From contig CAVTUH010000001.1 of the NCBI GenBank assembly GCA_963737835.1, positions 1,736,001 through 1,800,000 of the forward strand: 64,000 nt of DNA, in the 5' to 3' direction. Source of the DNA: Palsa-1248 sp963737835 (GTDB lineage Bacteria > Gemmatimonadota > Gemmatimonadetes > Gemmatimonadales > Gemmatimonadaceae). The position numbers and the translations under genes are program-made. Positions within the stretch are counted from its first letter, which is position 1, and every line of letters begins with the position of its first letter. Below the pieces are notes generated by a model. It did not search any database, was not told the origin of the DNA, and was given only the letters and a program-made list of their open reading frames with translations. Below, in pieces: positions 16,681-26,094 of the stretch.

Positions 16681-18001
16681 ATGCCACTGCCGACCGTCCG
16701 TCTGGCCTGGCTGTTCATGCTGTTGTCGCCGGTTTGGATTCTGGCGATGCTGTTGGGGGCGCCGCAGGTCGTGGGCATCGGGGTGGTGGCGTTGGTGCTG
16801 GTGATCGCGACGGTGGATGTGGCGGCGCTGCCGAGTCGCCGGCGGGTTGCGGTCACGCGCGATGTGCCGGCTTCGATCGGCGTAGGGGATGTCGTGCGCG
16901 CGACGTACCGCATCACGATCGAGTGGCCGGGAGCGGTGCGCGGAGCGGTGTATGACGAGATGCCGCGGGGTGTGCGGCGCGAGACGCCGATGCCGCAGGA
17001 GTTCGTGGTGCGCCGCGCGACGCCGGCGACGCTGGCGGTCGATCTCCAGGGACGGGAGCGTGGGGAGTGGCCGCTGGGCCGGATGGCGGTGCGGTTGCGC
17101 GGGCCGCTGGGACTCATGGCGCGCACCTATCGGTGGCGGCCGCAGGCGCATGTCCTGGTGGCGCCGTCGATCGCGAACGTGCGGCGGTATCGCCTGCTGG
17201 CGATGCAGCATCGGTTGCGAGACGCGGGTGTGCGGGTGCTGCGCCGGCGTGGCGAGGGGACGAGTTTCGCGGGCCTTCGGGAGTACGCCCTGGGCGACGA
17301 TCCGCGGCTCATCGACTGGAAGGCATTGGCGCGGCGGCAGACGCTGATCTCGCGCGAGTTTTCCGTCGAGCAGGGGCAGACCGTGATGATCGTGATCGAC
17401 TGTGGCCGGCTGATGACGCAGCTGGCGGACGATCTGCCGCGTTTCGAGTACGCGTTGTCGTCGGCACTGGTGTTGGCGGACATTGCGCGCGAGTCCGGCG
17501 ACCAGGTGGGGTTGTTGGCATTCGACGACGAGGTCCGCGCATGGGTGCCGCCGGAGCGCGGTCGCGGCGCGCTCGTCGCGTTGCGGTCCGCGCTGATCCC
17601 GCTCCGGGCGACGATGACGGAGCCCGACTATGCGACGGCGTTCCGGACGCTGGACAGCGCGGCAGCGGAAGCGCTCGCTCATCGTGTTCTACACCGATGT
17701 CATCGACCCGCGTGCGTCGTATTCGCTGATCGCGCACACGACACGCGGCGCGCGGCATCACCTGCCGGTCGTGGTGGCGCTGCGCAACGAGGCGCTGGTG
17801 ACGGCGGCATCACATGCGGGGGCGACGAAACAGCTCGCCGTGTACGAACGTGCGGCCGCGGAAGAGTTGTTGTCGGCGCGCGAGGAAGCGTTGGAGCGGA
17901 TGCGTCAGGCCGGCGTGTCGGTGATCGACGTACGCCCGCAGGCGATGACGGCCGCGGTGGTGAATCGGTATCTGGAGCTCAAGGGGCGCGGCGCGGTGTA
18001 G
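16681..18001 (+). pseudogene. DUF58 domain protein, frame broken near 17675
   Basis: The first frame gives two hydrophobic segments (about 5-45), then the beta-rich region and the DUF58 signature GEGTSFAGLREYALGDDPRLIDWKALAR near 205-230, followed by a vWA-like part with VMIVIDCGRLM. At about 17660-17690 the homology moves to the +1 frame, which continues RSLIVFYTDVIDPRA and ends at 18001 (LELKGRGAV). One extra base there would explain it. Without it the protein would be about 440 residues, normal for the family. DUF58 proteins are partners of MoxR. Either this copy is inactive or the base is a sequencing error. Confidence 0.8.
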
Positions 18002-18070
18002 GGGCAATTCCCGCTCTTGACCCAAAGCGGACCTGACGCGTCGGCGCAGTCCGTCGGGCGAGTCGCGCGA

Positions 18071-19330
18071 TTAAGCGGGAACGTACGTCAACCTAATCAC
18101 GTCCTCGCCAATTCGATCGCTCGTGACAAGGCGGAGCGGCGGCCGGGGGCCGGCGAAGAATGGCTTGCCGCGACCAAGTACGATGGGGTGGAGGTACAGC
18201 CGATACTCATCAACAAGACCGAGGTTGGTCAGGCTTCCTGCCAAGTCTGGTCCGGCAACTTCAATCTCCCCACCTGGCTGAGCCTTCAGCCCACGTATCA
18301 CCGCCTCGATGTCACCCTCGACAAGTGTGGCGTTGGGTCCGACCGACTTCAACGAGCGCGACACAACCCACTTCGGCTGGCTCCGCCACGCCGCCGCGAA
18401 GTCGTGTTCCTCCGCGCCCCACTCCGGGCAGTCTTCGTCCCAATATCGCATTACCTCGTACATGCGGCGACCGTACACACTGCCCGTCAGGTCGCGCACT
18501 TGTTCTATGAAGTGACGAAAGAGCGCGGGGCTTGGCCTAAATGCCAGATGGTCGACGTAGCCATCCAACGACTGGTTCAGTCCATAGACGAGCTTTGCCA
18601 TGGTACAAAATCTCCGCCCCAGGTTCGGGATCCCCCTAGTCGCATTCCACGCTGTCCCGGGATCCCGCACCATGGCAGCGATCAGGTACTTCGAGAACAT
18701 TGGCAAAGCGCCGTTACCCATCGACTCAAACGGCTGCAAGTGTCCCCGTATCTTCACAAGCCACTGTGGAAGAGCGTAGGTCTGCCTGTAGAAAGACCAA
18801 CCCTCTATGCGCACTGGGCGACCTTCACAACCTCCTCCCCCACCTGGTCGTCGAAAGAACGCATACCGATACACGTAGCCCCGGTACGTATGCTTCCCAA
18901 TTTGCAGATCGTCTTCCATGTGCGCATACCAGCCAACGTATGCGTCATTTTGTAGCGCCAGATTGCACAACGCGTCGAACGCCGTCGTGTAGTCGTCCCG
19001 CACGAGGTCGATCGTGTCGTTCGACGTGCGAAGGGCTCGTGTCGGGTCGTATTGGATCACGAGCACATTGACTCGATCGTGGCCACGGGCGTACTGGTAC
19101 GCCATTCCGGGTACACCGTCGACGACCGCTTTCGCACTATACACACGTCGGTAGTGAATTACCTCAGGCCGCATCGCTGGCTGAGCTGAATCCGTGAGGC
19201 CGACGCGACCGGCCGCATCTTGCTGCGCTACTTGCGGCGCAGCCGAAGATTGAGAGAGCGAGTCGGCCTGCGCAGGCAATGTGCGCCACGCGACACCAGC
19301 GGCCAGGATCAGCACTGCGGCCTTCAGCAT
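18071..19330 (-). CDS. secreted protein fused in frame to a RibD_C/DHFR-like domain
   Basis: 419 residues from ATG at 19330, with GGAGG 5 bp upstream. Residues 1-22 are a signal peptide (MLKAAVLILAAGVAWRTLPA, then QA). Residues about 50-240 form an unrecognised domain with several aromatic-rich strands (HYRRVYSAKAVVDG, YVGWYAHMEDD, RGYVYRYAFF). From 18601 the frame reads MAKLVYGLNQSLDGYV and continues as a complete dihydrofolate-reductase-family protein of 176 residues (TGSVYGRRMYEVMRYWDED, EVAGPDLAGSLTNLGLVDEY, HPIVLGRGKPFF). The inner ATG has GGCGGAG about 12 bp before it, so it may be a separate gene whose upstream neighbour lost its stop. A cytoplasmic-type NADPH enzyme behind a signal peptide is unusual. 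Confidence 0.7.
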   Translation of the reverse strand: MLKAAVLILAAGVAWRTLPAQADSLSQSSAAPQVAQQDAAGRVGLTDSAQPAMRPEVIHYRRVYSAKAVVDGVPGMAYQYARGHDRVNVLVIQYDPTRALRTSNDTIDLVRDDYTTAFDALCNLALQNDAYVGWYAHMEDDLQIGKHTYRGYVYRYAFFRRPGGGGGCEGRPVRIEGWSFYRQTYALPQWLVKIRGHLQPFESMGNGALPMFSKYLIAAMVRDPGTAWNATRGIPNLGRRFCTMAKLVYGLNQSLDGYVDHLAFRPSPALFRHFIEQVRDLTGSVYGRRMYEVMRYWDEDCPEWGAEEHDFAAAWRSQPKWVVSRSLKSVGPNATLVEGDIEAVIRGLKAQPGGEIEVAGPDLAGSLTNLGLVDEYRLYLHPIVLGRGKPFFAGPRPPLRLVTSDRIGEDVIRLTYVPA

Positions 19331-19765
19331 ATCGCCTCCGCGGCTAGGCGGGGTGCGCCTGACACCACCGAGGCACACGCGCTGCCCAGCGGGCCCTATG
19401 GATCAATACGCTGGGAATTCGCCGAGCGCTGAGATACCAGCCGGACCGGCTAGATGCAACCGTCGCAGAGGGATCGGAAACGATCGGCCGATCATCCGGA
19501 CACACGACCGGCGATCGAAGAGATCGGGGGGCGTTTCGATGCCGGTATCACCAAACCCGGCGCGATGTAGCGGGGATAGGTGATAACCGCGGAAACGCCC
19601 CTCGGTCTCGCCTCGTCAGTCGCTCCTCCTATCGGCCCTCTGGTCGGGTCGCAGTCTCAGCCGTACACTCTCGTCGGTCCGCTTTGTATGGAACGTGGAC
19701 GAACGCTGACCACAGCCTCCCTGAAGCACTCCGACCGAAAAGCTTGGTTCTGGCCAGTGGGAAAT
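19331..19765. other. 435-bp divergent intergenic region
   Basis: No convincing gene is seen between the minus-strand fusion gene and the plus-strand Lnb-domain gene, apart from a possible N-terminal extension of the latter (open frame from 19580, ATG at 19688). It should hold both promoters; none matches consensus well. It contains the long stem-loop at 19528-19601 listed separately. Confidence 0.5.
19528..19601. other. 74-nt triple-stem hairpin, candidate structured RNA or palindromic repeat
   Basis: A perfect 10-bp outer stem GGGGCGTTTC (19528-19537)/GAAACGCCCC (19592-19601) encloses a second stem CGGTATCACC (19543-19552)/GGTGATAACCG (19579-19589, one bulged A). A short third stem CCCG (19556-19559)/CGGG (19571-19574) lies inside that. 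No T-tract follows on either strand, so it is not a normal terminator. It lies in the leader side of the Lnb-domain gene. Confidence 0.6.
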
Positions 19766-21162
19766 GTGCGACTGAGCAGTCGGCTGTTGTTGGTCCTCGC
19801 CCTCGCGACGGGTCGCGACAGCCTCGGAGCGGCGCCAGTGCTGCCCGTCGGAGAAGCCCAGCCCCTCGCCAGCCAACGCATCCCTCTGCGGCACATTCCT
19901 CCGCACCGGGGAGATGTGCTCCGGCCAACGACGCAACCGCCGCGCGGGGAAGCTGGCTCCGAGTACACCGTGTACCTCGTGACGGCCGGACAGGGCGACG
20001 CAATCTGGGAGAAGTTTGGCCACACGGCCATCTGGATCCACGACTCGGCGAGGGGCACCGACGTGGCATACAACTGGGGCATTTTCGACTTCGCCCAGCC
20101 AGGGTTCATGCGCCGGTTCCTTCAGGGGCACATGGTCTACTGGATGGCGCCATTCGACGCCCCCGGCATGATCCGCGAATACATCGCGGCGAACCGCTCG
20201 CTCTGGATACAACGCCTGCACCTGTCCCCGACGCAGCGCACGGAACTGCACGACTTCGTCGAGTGGAATGCGCGCGACGAGAACAAGTACTATCGCTACG
20301 ATTACTATCGGGACAACTGCTCCACCCGCGTGCGCGATGTGTTCGACCGCGTGCTCGGCGGCCAGGTCCGTCAGGCAACCGACACGATTCCCACGCATAC
20401 CACCTACCGCTGGCACACGCGGCGCCTCTTGCAAGGCAACCCCGCCGCGTACGCCGGCATCGAACTCGGGTCAGGCCACCCAGCGGATCGGCCGATCTCG
20501 AGGTGGGCCGAGATGTTTCTACCCGTGGCGATGCATGACACGTTCAACACGCTGCGCGTCCGCGACTCAGAGACTGGTGAGCTCGTGCCCTTCGTGGAGT
20601 CCGACCGCGAGATCTTCCGTGCCTCACGCTCCCCTGAGGCAAGCGCGCCACCGCACTGGACGATCTACTTCCTGCTCATTGGCGTGCTCCTCGGCTGCCT
20701 CTTCGCGGCTTTGGGCCGCGCCGGGGCACATGGAAGCGCGGCCGCGCGCGTTGGATTGGCCTCATTGGGTGCGATCTGGAGCTTGGTGATCGGCGTCCTG
20801 GGCACGTTCCTGATCTTCGCGTGGACGCTGACCGACCACGTGTTCACGCACGACAACGAGAACGTGCTGCAGGCGAATCCGTTGTCGCTCGCACTCGCCA
20901 TCTCTGCTGCCCATTCTGGGTCTTCCGTCGTGGAGCGGGTCGCGCGACCAGGGGTATTGCACTCGCCATCGCGCTGTTGTGCCTCATCGGGTTGGTGGCG
21001 CACGCATTCCCCTGGTTCGACCAGGTCAACGAGGAGATCATTGCACTGATGCTCCCTGCCCAATTGGGACTGGCCATCGCTCTCTTTGCCCGAGAAAGGT
21101 GCGCCGCGGTGCCGGCTTCCCGACCACCCGATAGTCAATCGAATCAGGCGGCGATCCTGTAG
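19766..21162 (+). CDS. Lnb N-terminal periplasmic (DUF4105) membrane protein, frameshift near 20905
   Basis: The GTG at 19766 starts a signal-like segment (MRLSSRLLLVLALATG); ATG at 19688 is an alternative. Residues about 60-290 carry the Lnb_N/DUF4105 pattern: VTAGQGDAIWEKFGHTAIWI, YNWGIFDFAQPGFM, QGHMVYWM, IAANRSLWIQRLHLSP, YRYDYYRDNCSTRVRDVFDR. The His and Cys of FGHTA and NCSTR are the conserved pair of this papain-like (NlpC/P60-related) group. Three C-terminal membrane segments follow. At about 20905 the hydrophobic pattern moves to another frame (VFRRGAGRATRGIALAIALL, PWFDQVNEE) that ends at 21162. A one-base loss would explain this. Role unknown. Confidence 0.75.
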
Positions 21163-21236
21163 TGGCATTCGGTGCGACCTCGACCCTGTTCGCCTTTCGG
21201 TCGGCGTTACCGGGGCGGCATCGCGGCGTCCGTGCA

Positions 21237-22382
21237 ATGGTGGACGAGGTGAGTGCTCAAACCCAGGCTGGTCGCGTGACGGCGCTGCGAACTGCTCTCC
21301 CGGAACGCAATCTCGATACTCTGCGCGCGTTCGCGGTTCTCTGCGTTCTCGCGAACCACGTCATCATGGTCGCGCCGTTCGGATCCGCTGTGATGTTGGG
21401 CTACTGGCTCGGCCGCGCGGGGGTGCTCGCCTTTTTTGTACACACGTCTTTGGTGCTGATGTCGTCTCTCGAGCGCCATGGCACAGAACGGCTGGATGTC
21501 ACGGCGTTCTACATCCGTCGGGCCTTTCGCATTTATCCCCTCGCGATCGTCGCGATCCTTCTCGTCGTCGCGATGCACATGCCGTCCACGGTGCCGGTGC
21601 ACGGCGTGGTGACGCCATACTTCCGGCCGCGGCTACCGCGACTGCTGGCCAATCTGGCACTCGTTCAAAATCTCACTGAGTCGAGGGACGTGCTTCTCGT
21701 TCTCTGGACGCTGCCTATCGAGCTGCAAATGTACGCGGTGCTGCCGCTTTGTTATCTCGCAGCCAAACGCGGTCCGGCGGCCGTGGCGTCGTTGCTCGCA
21801 GTCGGTGTCGCCGCTGCCAACGTGTGGGTTGCGAACATCACCCCCGACCTGTGGCGTCTCGACACGTTGTTTTTCGCGCCGTGCTTTCTCTCCGGCGTCC
21901 TCGCCTACGCCCTGCTGCGCCGGCAGCGTCGTCCGGCCCGTCTCCCCAGCTGGATCTGGCTCGCGCTGTTGCCAACCAGCTTGATCGTCTGCTCGTTCTT
22001 CGCCTTGCAGAGCGATGCCGATGTATGGGAGTCCAGGCGCTGGATGCAGTGGAGCTTCTGCTTGGTTCTCGGTCTCAGCATTCCGCTGATTCGCGAGATG
22101 CATCCATCATTGTTGTCGCGCGGAGCCAAGACGATCGCCAAGTACAGCTACGGCATGTACCTGTTTCACGTCCCCGCGTTGTGGATCGGGTTCATTGTTT
22201 TGGGAGGCGCTCCGGCACTCGTTCGATGGATGGCATCGGCGGCCCTCGCCGTGGGCATGCCACTCGTCGGGTATCATGTCGTGGAGGAACCGGGCATCCT
22301 CCTGGGCGCTCGCTTGGCCGCAAACTGGGTGCGCCTCAACAAGGTGCGCGTCGTAGAACCCGCGCAGACGGTCGCGCCGTGA
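21237..22382 (+). CDS. acyltransferase 3 family membrane protein
   Basis: 381 residues from ATG at 21237 (GTG at 21162 is possible). About ten hydrophobic segments. The first is preceded by RNLDTLRAFAVLCVLANHVI, where the family's conserved H (NHV) and R are seen, then SLERHG and YIRRAFRIYPLAI, the RxxR-type motif of these enzymes, then LWTLPIELQMYAVLPL and YSYGMYLFHVPAL. The family transfers acyl groups from the cytoplasm to extracytoplasmic sugars, such as O-antigen, peptidoglycan or antibiotics. The acceptor here is unknown. The gene starts inside the broken 3' end region of the Lnb-domain gene. Confidence 0.9.
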   Translation: MVDEVSAQTQAGRVTALRTALPERNLDTLRAFAVLCVLANHVIMVAPFGSAVMLGYWLGRAGVLAFFVHTSLVLMSSLERHGTERLDVTAFYIRRAFRIYPLAIVAILLVVAMHMPSTVPVHGVVTPYFRPRLPRLLANLALVQNLTESRDVLLVLWTLPIELQMYAVLPLCYLAAKRGPAAVASLLAVGVAAANVWVANITPDLWRLDTLFFAPCFLSGVLAYALLRRQRRPARLPSWIWLALLPTSLIVCSFFALQSDADVWESRRWMQWSFCLVLGLSIPLIREMHPSLLSRGAKTIAKYSYGMYLFHVPALWIGFIVLGGAPALVRWMASAALAVGMPLVGYHVVEEPGILLGARLAANWVRLNKVRVVEPAQTVAP

Positions 22383-22539
22383 TGCGAACCACGCCCCACG
22401 GCGACCCAGGACTGGACAACCGGTAAGCGGTTGTGCCGAGTGCACACGGAAGAAACTCTCCCCCTGTACTCGCCCCAATGGTACTGTTCAACGTCACTGA
22501 TTTTCGGCGATCGACCGCACACCGAAGGGAACACTCCCA

Positions 22540-23040
22540 ATGAGCAAAGGCCGCGAGGTACGCTGCTACGATTACGTGAACCATCCGTACGACCGCGTCA
22601 GCAATGCTCTGAGGCAGGACGCGCTCAGCATTTTCCGGTCAGCGACGAAGGCCGCGGCTGCCCGCGCGCAATCAGTCGCCGCCGAATTGCACGTCGACAT
22701 TGGCGGCGTGGGAGTGAAGACTGATATAAACATTGCCGTGAAGAGCGTCCAAGAGACGGTTGATGCAACCTCGGGCCCCGTCACGCGTTTGGTTCTCGAA
22801 TGGGAAGCCGCAACGATACCGCGGCTGTTCCCGCTGATGCGGGGCGAGCTGGCGATCTACCCGCTGACACGGACGGAAACGCAGTTGGATTTCTCGGGCA
22901 TCTACGAACCGCCGTTCGGAGCGTTGGGAAAGACCCTGGACGCAATTGCCGGTCATCGGATCGCTGAGGTGTCGGTTCATCGCTTCATTGACGACGTGGC
23001 CGCGTATCTCCGACAAACTCTCGCGTCATCGACGGCCTGA
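22540..23040 (+). CDS. SRPBCC-like protein, function unknown
   Basis: 166 residues from ATG at 22540 (GAAGGGA upstream). The order of elements fits a START/SRPBCC lipid-binding fold: YDYVNHPYDRVSNALRQD at the start, long strands TRLVLEWEAATIP and AIYPLTRTETQLDFSGIYEP, and a final long helix (HRIAEVSVHRFIDDVAAYL). No catalytic residue is expected in this fold. There is no signal peptide. It stands alone between unrelated genes. Confidence 0.6.
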   Translation: MSKGREVRCYDYVNHPYDRVSNALRQDALSIFRSATKAAAARAQSVAAELHVDIGGVGVKTDINIAVKSVQETVDATSGPVTRLVLEWEAATIPRLFPLMRGELAIYPLTRTETQLDFSGIYEPPFGALGKTLDAIAGHRIAEVSVHRFIDDVAAYLRQTLASSTA

Positions 23041-23093
23041 CCCACCAGCGAAAGACGACCCTTAGCGCAACGTGGGCCAGGGGCTCGTCGTCA

Positions 23094-23738
23094 ATGAGCA
23101 CGACACTCATCTCGAGCAGTTTGGCCACCGGGTTTTCGATGCGAGCCGACGTACACCGCTTCCTCCTCCGGCATGGTCTACCCAAACCTCGCGGTGATTC
23201 AGTGAGTGGTCGACTCAGCGCTATCGCCTACGGATGCGCAGTGGCCCTCGCAGGCAGCGGGCTCCGGCCGCTCGCCGCCCAGTCAGCCGCGGATTCTGCC
23301 CAGGCCGTCACGTTGGAGAAGGTCAAGGCGGTGATCGCCGCCTACGAACCGGCGCGGGAGATTCGCTGGTATCGAGCGAGCAACCCGTTCGACTTGGACG
23401 GCTTCTACGACAAGGGACTCCATTGGTCGTCGCGCCTGGAGATCTACATCACCGTCACGCATCAGGCGACGATCTGGTTGCGCGTGTACCCCCAATATTA
23501 TGGGCATCACATCAACCTGAACCGCGTCTACGACCCCAATGGGTTGATGCGGCAGATGCTGCGGTTTTCGTATCACAATTTCTTCTTCTGGGGACTGGAC
23601 GACGGTCTCGATGCGTTCGCGGGCTACCAGTTTACGCTGGAATCTGGCTTTCCCGAGGAGGCGGTGAAGGAGGTGATCAAGAGCATTCCGTTGATCGACG
23701 GATCGGTCGGTGACCTCACCCCGTTCATCACGCGGTAG
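23094..23738 (+). CDS. hypothetical secreted protein
   Basis: 214 residues. The ATG at 23094 has AGGGG about 11 bp upstream, but a GTG at 23202 would give a cleaner signal peptide (MSGRLSAIAYGCAVALAG, then cleavage near AAQS). The mature part is rich in aromatic residues (HWSSRLEIYITV, LRVYPQYYGHHINLNRVYDP, YHNFFFWGLDD). No family is recognised. The gene stands alone; the following 295 bp carry no gene but hold one degenerate GCGACGCA palindrome at 23978. Confidence 0.5.
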   Translation: MSTTLISSSLATGFSMRADVHRFLLRHGLPKPRGDSVSGRLSAIAYGCAVALAGSGLRPLAAQSAADSAQAVTLEKVKAVIAAYEPAREIRWYRASNPFDLDGFYDKGLHWSSRLEIYITVTHQATIWLRVYPQYYGHHINLNRVYDPNGLMRQMLRFSYHNFFFWGLDDGLDAFAGYQFTLESGFPEEAVKEVIKSIPLIDGSVGDLTPFITR

Positions 23739-23977
23739 GTGCCCCGCGCGCCCACATCGCCGAGACGTGCTCTGAACACCAACCTGCGTCGTACGAGGCG
23801 ATAGAGTCAGCTTCCGGTCGACGCTTCCGCCAGGATCTCTTCTGGGAGCCGTCCTGTGCGCAGCTCGCGGGCGCCGCCCCAAGGCGGCCGGGCGGCTAGC
23901 GATCTGGTGGACACCGCGAGTGAGACACAATCACGCCCCGATGCGTGAAACTGCGTGGAGAGTCGTGTGCTGTTTGT

Positions 23978-24001
23978 GGGGCGCGACGCAGTGGGCGCCC
24001 G
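23978..24001. repeat. degenerate GGGGCGACGCA palindrome
   Basis: GGGGCGCGACGCA followed by GTGGGCGCCC is a worn copy of the repeat seen at 2639, 34767, 39928, 42569 and 54489, about 33 bp before the next start codon. Confidence 0.45.
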
Positions 24002-24033
24002 AGCCACCGTGTGACGACGAGGGGTCGCGAGCT

Positions 24034-24783
24034 ATGACTGACGCGGGCCGATCGATCGAGACGAGCCAGCAGGCGCCGGCCGATTCAGCCATCATCGCGA
24101 CGGGCTCGGAGGGCCTGTCCGTGTCCATTGGGCGTGGTGGCCTTCGGGCGGGCGGCATGTTCTTGAGCATTTGGTTGTGCGGGTGGCTGTTCGGCGAGCT
24201 CGCCGTCGGCAGGATGGTGCTGAGGGGCGGGGGGCACATCGATCTCTTCCACTTTCCCGCAGTCCTCAGTGCCTTCCCCGAGGTATGGCTGGTGCTCTGG
24301 ACGATCGCAGGCTACTACGCGATCTCACGCTGGCTGTTCGCATTCTGGGGGCACCGGGAGCTGGACGTCGGCGCCACGAGCATCTCGCTCCGGACGAGCA
24401 TGTTTGGCCAAGGCTTGACCCAGCAGTTCGACCTTCAGCGGGTCGAGAATGTCCGGATGGTGGTAGACCCGGGCCACCCTCGCGAAGCGATGGCGATCAG
24501 CCAAGTGGCCAGTCTTCGCGAGCAGCTCGCCAGTTCGGAGTTGCCGGACGCGGCGCGTGCCGCGGTGGAGCGCGCGATGGGCCCTCAACTCAGCCTGGTC
24601 GAGCAGGCCGGGCGCGAATCGATCTGGTCGATCGCGTTTGACGTCGGCGGAAAAACCTACGGATTCGGTGAAGGCCTCAGCCCCACGACCTGCCGGACGA
24701 TTCAGGACGCGATCGAGCGATCTCGCAGCCCGACAGCGGAGGCCCCCCTCGCGAAATTCCCGAGTTCCCAGTCGCGTGCATAG
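24034..24783 (+). CDS. membrane protein with PH-like cytoplasmic domain, function unknown
   Basis: 249 residues from ATG at 24034, with GAGGGG about 11 bp upstream. Two hydrophobic segments, GGMFLSIWLCGWLFGELAVG near 40-58 and PEVWLVLWTIAGYYAISRWL near 82-105, are followed by a strand-rich region (RELDVGATSISLRT, FDLQRVENVRMVVDP) resembling the PH-like domains found behind two helices in DUF304-type proteins. A Ser/Pro-rich tail ends the protein. No family is certain. Confidence 0.55.
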   Translation: MTDAGRSIETSQQAPADSAIIATGSEGLSVSIGRGGLRAGGMFLSIWLCGWLFGELAVGRMVLRGGGHIDLFHFPAVLSAFPEVWLVLWTIAGYYAISRWLFAFWGHRELDVGATSISLRTSMFGQGLTQQFDLQRVENVRMVVDPGHPREAMAISQVASLREQLASSELPDAARAAVERAMGPQLSLVEQAGRESIWSIAFDVGGKTYGFGEGLSPTTCRTIQDAIERSRSPTAEAPLAKFPSSQSRA

Positions 24784-24916
24784 TATTGCAGGTGGGGCAG
24801 CTCGAGATACTGCCCAATCATCGGTTGGCGCTGGGGCACTCCGGGCCGTGCTGGCCGCGGGTGACTGGGGTGACCTGGGCGACTGAGACCGATTCGTTCC
24901 CAAAGAGGTGCCGGAT

Positions 24917-25330
24917 ATGACCCACGCTTCCGCGCCCACACAGAGCGACGTCACAATTCGATCCGCTGTACCGACCTTCTTGGTCGCCGACGTGGCCAGC
25001 ACCGTTCGGTGGTACGTCATCAATCTCGGATTCGAGCTCAGCGGCGCGGTACCGAAACACGAGCCGTACGTGTTCGCAAGCGTGCATCGTGGGCCGGCCG
25101 AGATCATGCTGCTGGCCCTCGCCGGTTACCAGAAGCCCGATCTCCGTGATCGTCGCCCGAGTGGGTTGTGGGACGCCTATATCCGCACCAATGGCGTCCA
25201 CGCTCTCTACGAGAGCGTGCAAGGGCAGCCGTTCATCCAAATGCCGCTCACCCATCAGCCGTACGAGAACTGGGAGTTCGAAGTGCGCGACCCAAACGGC
25301 TACGTTCTCGTGTTCGGCGGAGGGTATTGA
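24917..25330 (+). CDS. VOC (glyoxalase/bleomycin-resistance fold) protein
   Basis: 137 residues. It shows the pattern of one VOC module: AVPTFLVADVASTVRWYVINLGFELSG at the start, ASVHRGPAEIMLLAL in the middle, and YENWEFEVRDPNGYVLVFGG at the end, with the terminal E-x-RDPxGxxL strand. The usual first metal His is not obvious, so it may be a binding protein rather than a metalloenzyme. ATG at 24917 has GAGGTG 9 bp upstream; a GTG at 24908 is possible. The substrate cannot be told. Confidence 0.85.
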   Translation: MTHASAPTQSDVTIRSAVPTFLVADVASTVRWYVINLGFELSGAVPKHEPYVFASVHRGPAEIMLLALAGYQKPDLRDRRPSGLWDAYIRTNGVHALYESVQGQPFIQMPLTHQPYENWEFEVRDPNGYVLVFGGGY

Positions 25331-25507
25331 GCCAATCGTCTCGAGGGCCTGGCGCTGGTCAGCGGCCGGTCGAGGGCACCTAACGGGCGAGCCCATAGGC
25401 GCGCACTATCGGGCGCCTCGAAACAAAGTATTAGACGCCCGAGCTCGCGGCGGCGCATCGTTGATCGACAACAGGAGTCGACGGCTGTCAAATCGGGAGC
25501 ATTCACC

Positions 25508-26026
25508 ATGCGCCGTGCACCAATTTCTCTGGCCACCGTCCGCCTGCTCGTCGTTGGCTGGGCGGTCCCGTTGACCGCGCAGCAAGGGCCATGCGCTCAA
25601 ATCACCGCGGCTTGTACCAGTGCCGGCTTCACGCAGGGCGGAGTCGGCAGCGGCTCCGGGCTGCAGGCCGACTGCATCGTTCCGATCATGCAGGGGATGG
25701 CGCAACCGACCGCCGCAACGCGGCCGTTGCCGCATATCGATCCGCACTTAATAGCAGCCTGCAAAGCGCGTCATCCCGATTTTGGGCGGGGGAAGGGACC
25801 CAGCTACATAGAGCTGAACAGCTTCTCCGTTGGCGCGTCCAACCCCGTGTCCACCAGCCCGTCCAAGACCGCTAAGGCCGGATCCGACTCGGCGGTTGTT
25901 AACGAGATCGACAGCGCCATTACCCATCGCCCGGCGATGAATCCCATCTACAAAGGCCCGGGTGTCATTGTGCCGCCGAGCGGGGGTCAGCCGAACGATT
26001 CCGCCCACAAGCGTCCGCCGCACTGA
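25508..26026 (+). CDS. secreted Cys-containing hypothetical protein
   Basis: 172 residues with a signal peptide (MRRAPISLATVRLLVVGWAV, cleavage near TAQQ). The mature start GPCAQITAACTSAGFTQGG, followed by GLQADCIVPIMQG and then HIDPHLIAACKARHP, has four Cys and resembles small secreted proteins found in soil bacteria. The C-terminal half is low-complexity, rich in Ser, Pro and Lys. Function unknown. Confidence 0.55.
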   Translation: MRRAPISLATVRLLVVGWAVPLTAQQGPCAQITAACTSAGFTQGGVGSGSGLQADCIVPIMQGMAQPTAATRPLPHIDPHLIAACKARHPDFGRGKGPSYIELNSFSVGASNPVSTSPSKTAKAGSDSAVVNEIDSAITHRPAMNPIYKGPGVIVPPSGGQPNDSAHKRPPH

Positions 26027-26067
26027 CCTTTACATAGCTTGACGGTCACCGTCCCCGCCGTCACTTT

Positions 26068-26086
26068 CCCCTGAATCATTCAGGGG
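26068..26086 (+). promoter_or_regulatory. perfect palindrome covering the padR ribosome site
   Basis: CCCCTGAA (26068-26075), TCA, TTCAGGGG (26079-26086) is a perfect 8+8 bp palindrome ending 8 bp before the padR ATG. Its right arm contains AGGGG, the likely ribosome site. It could be an autoregulatory operator for PadR or an RNA hairpin hiding the ribosome site. Confidence 0.5.
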
Positions 26087-26094
26087 TCAGACCG

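Noticed and set aside
25378..25440. Possible integron attC site (ACCTAAC ... ATTAGAC) after the VOC gene, with cassette-like small genes around.
   Set aside because: The right core lacks the GTT and the arms do not pair as required; no integrase gene is in the window.
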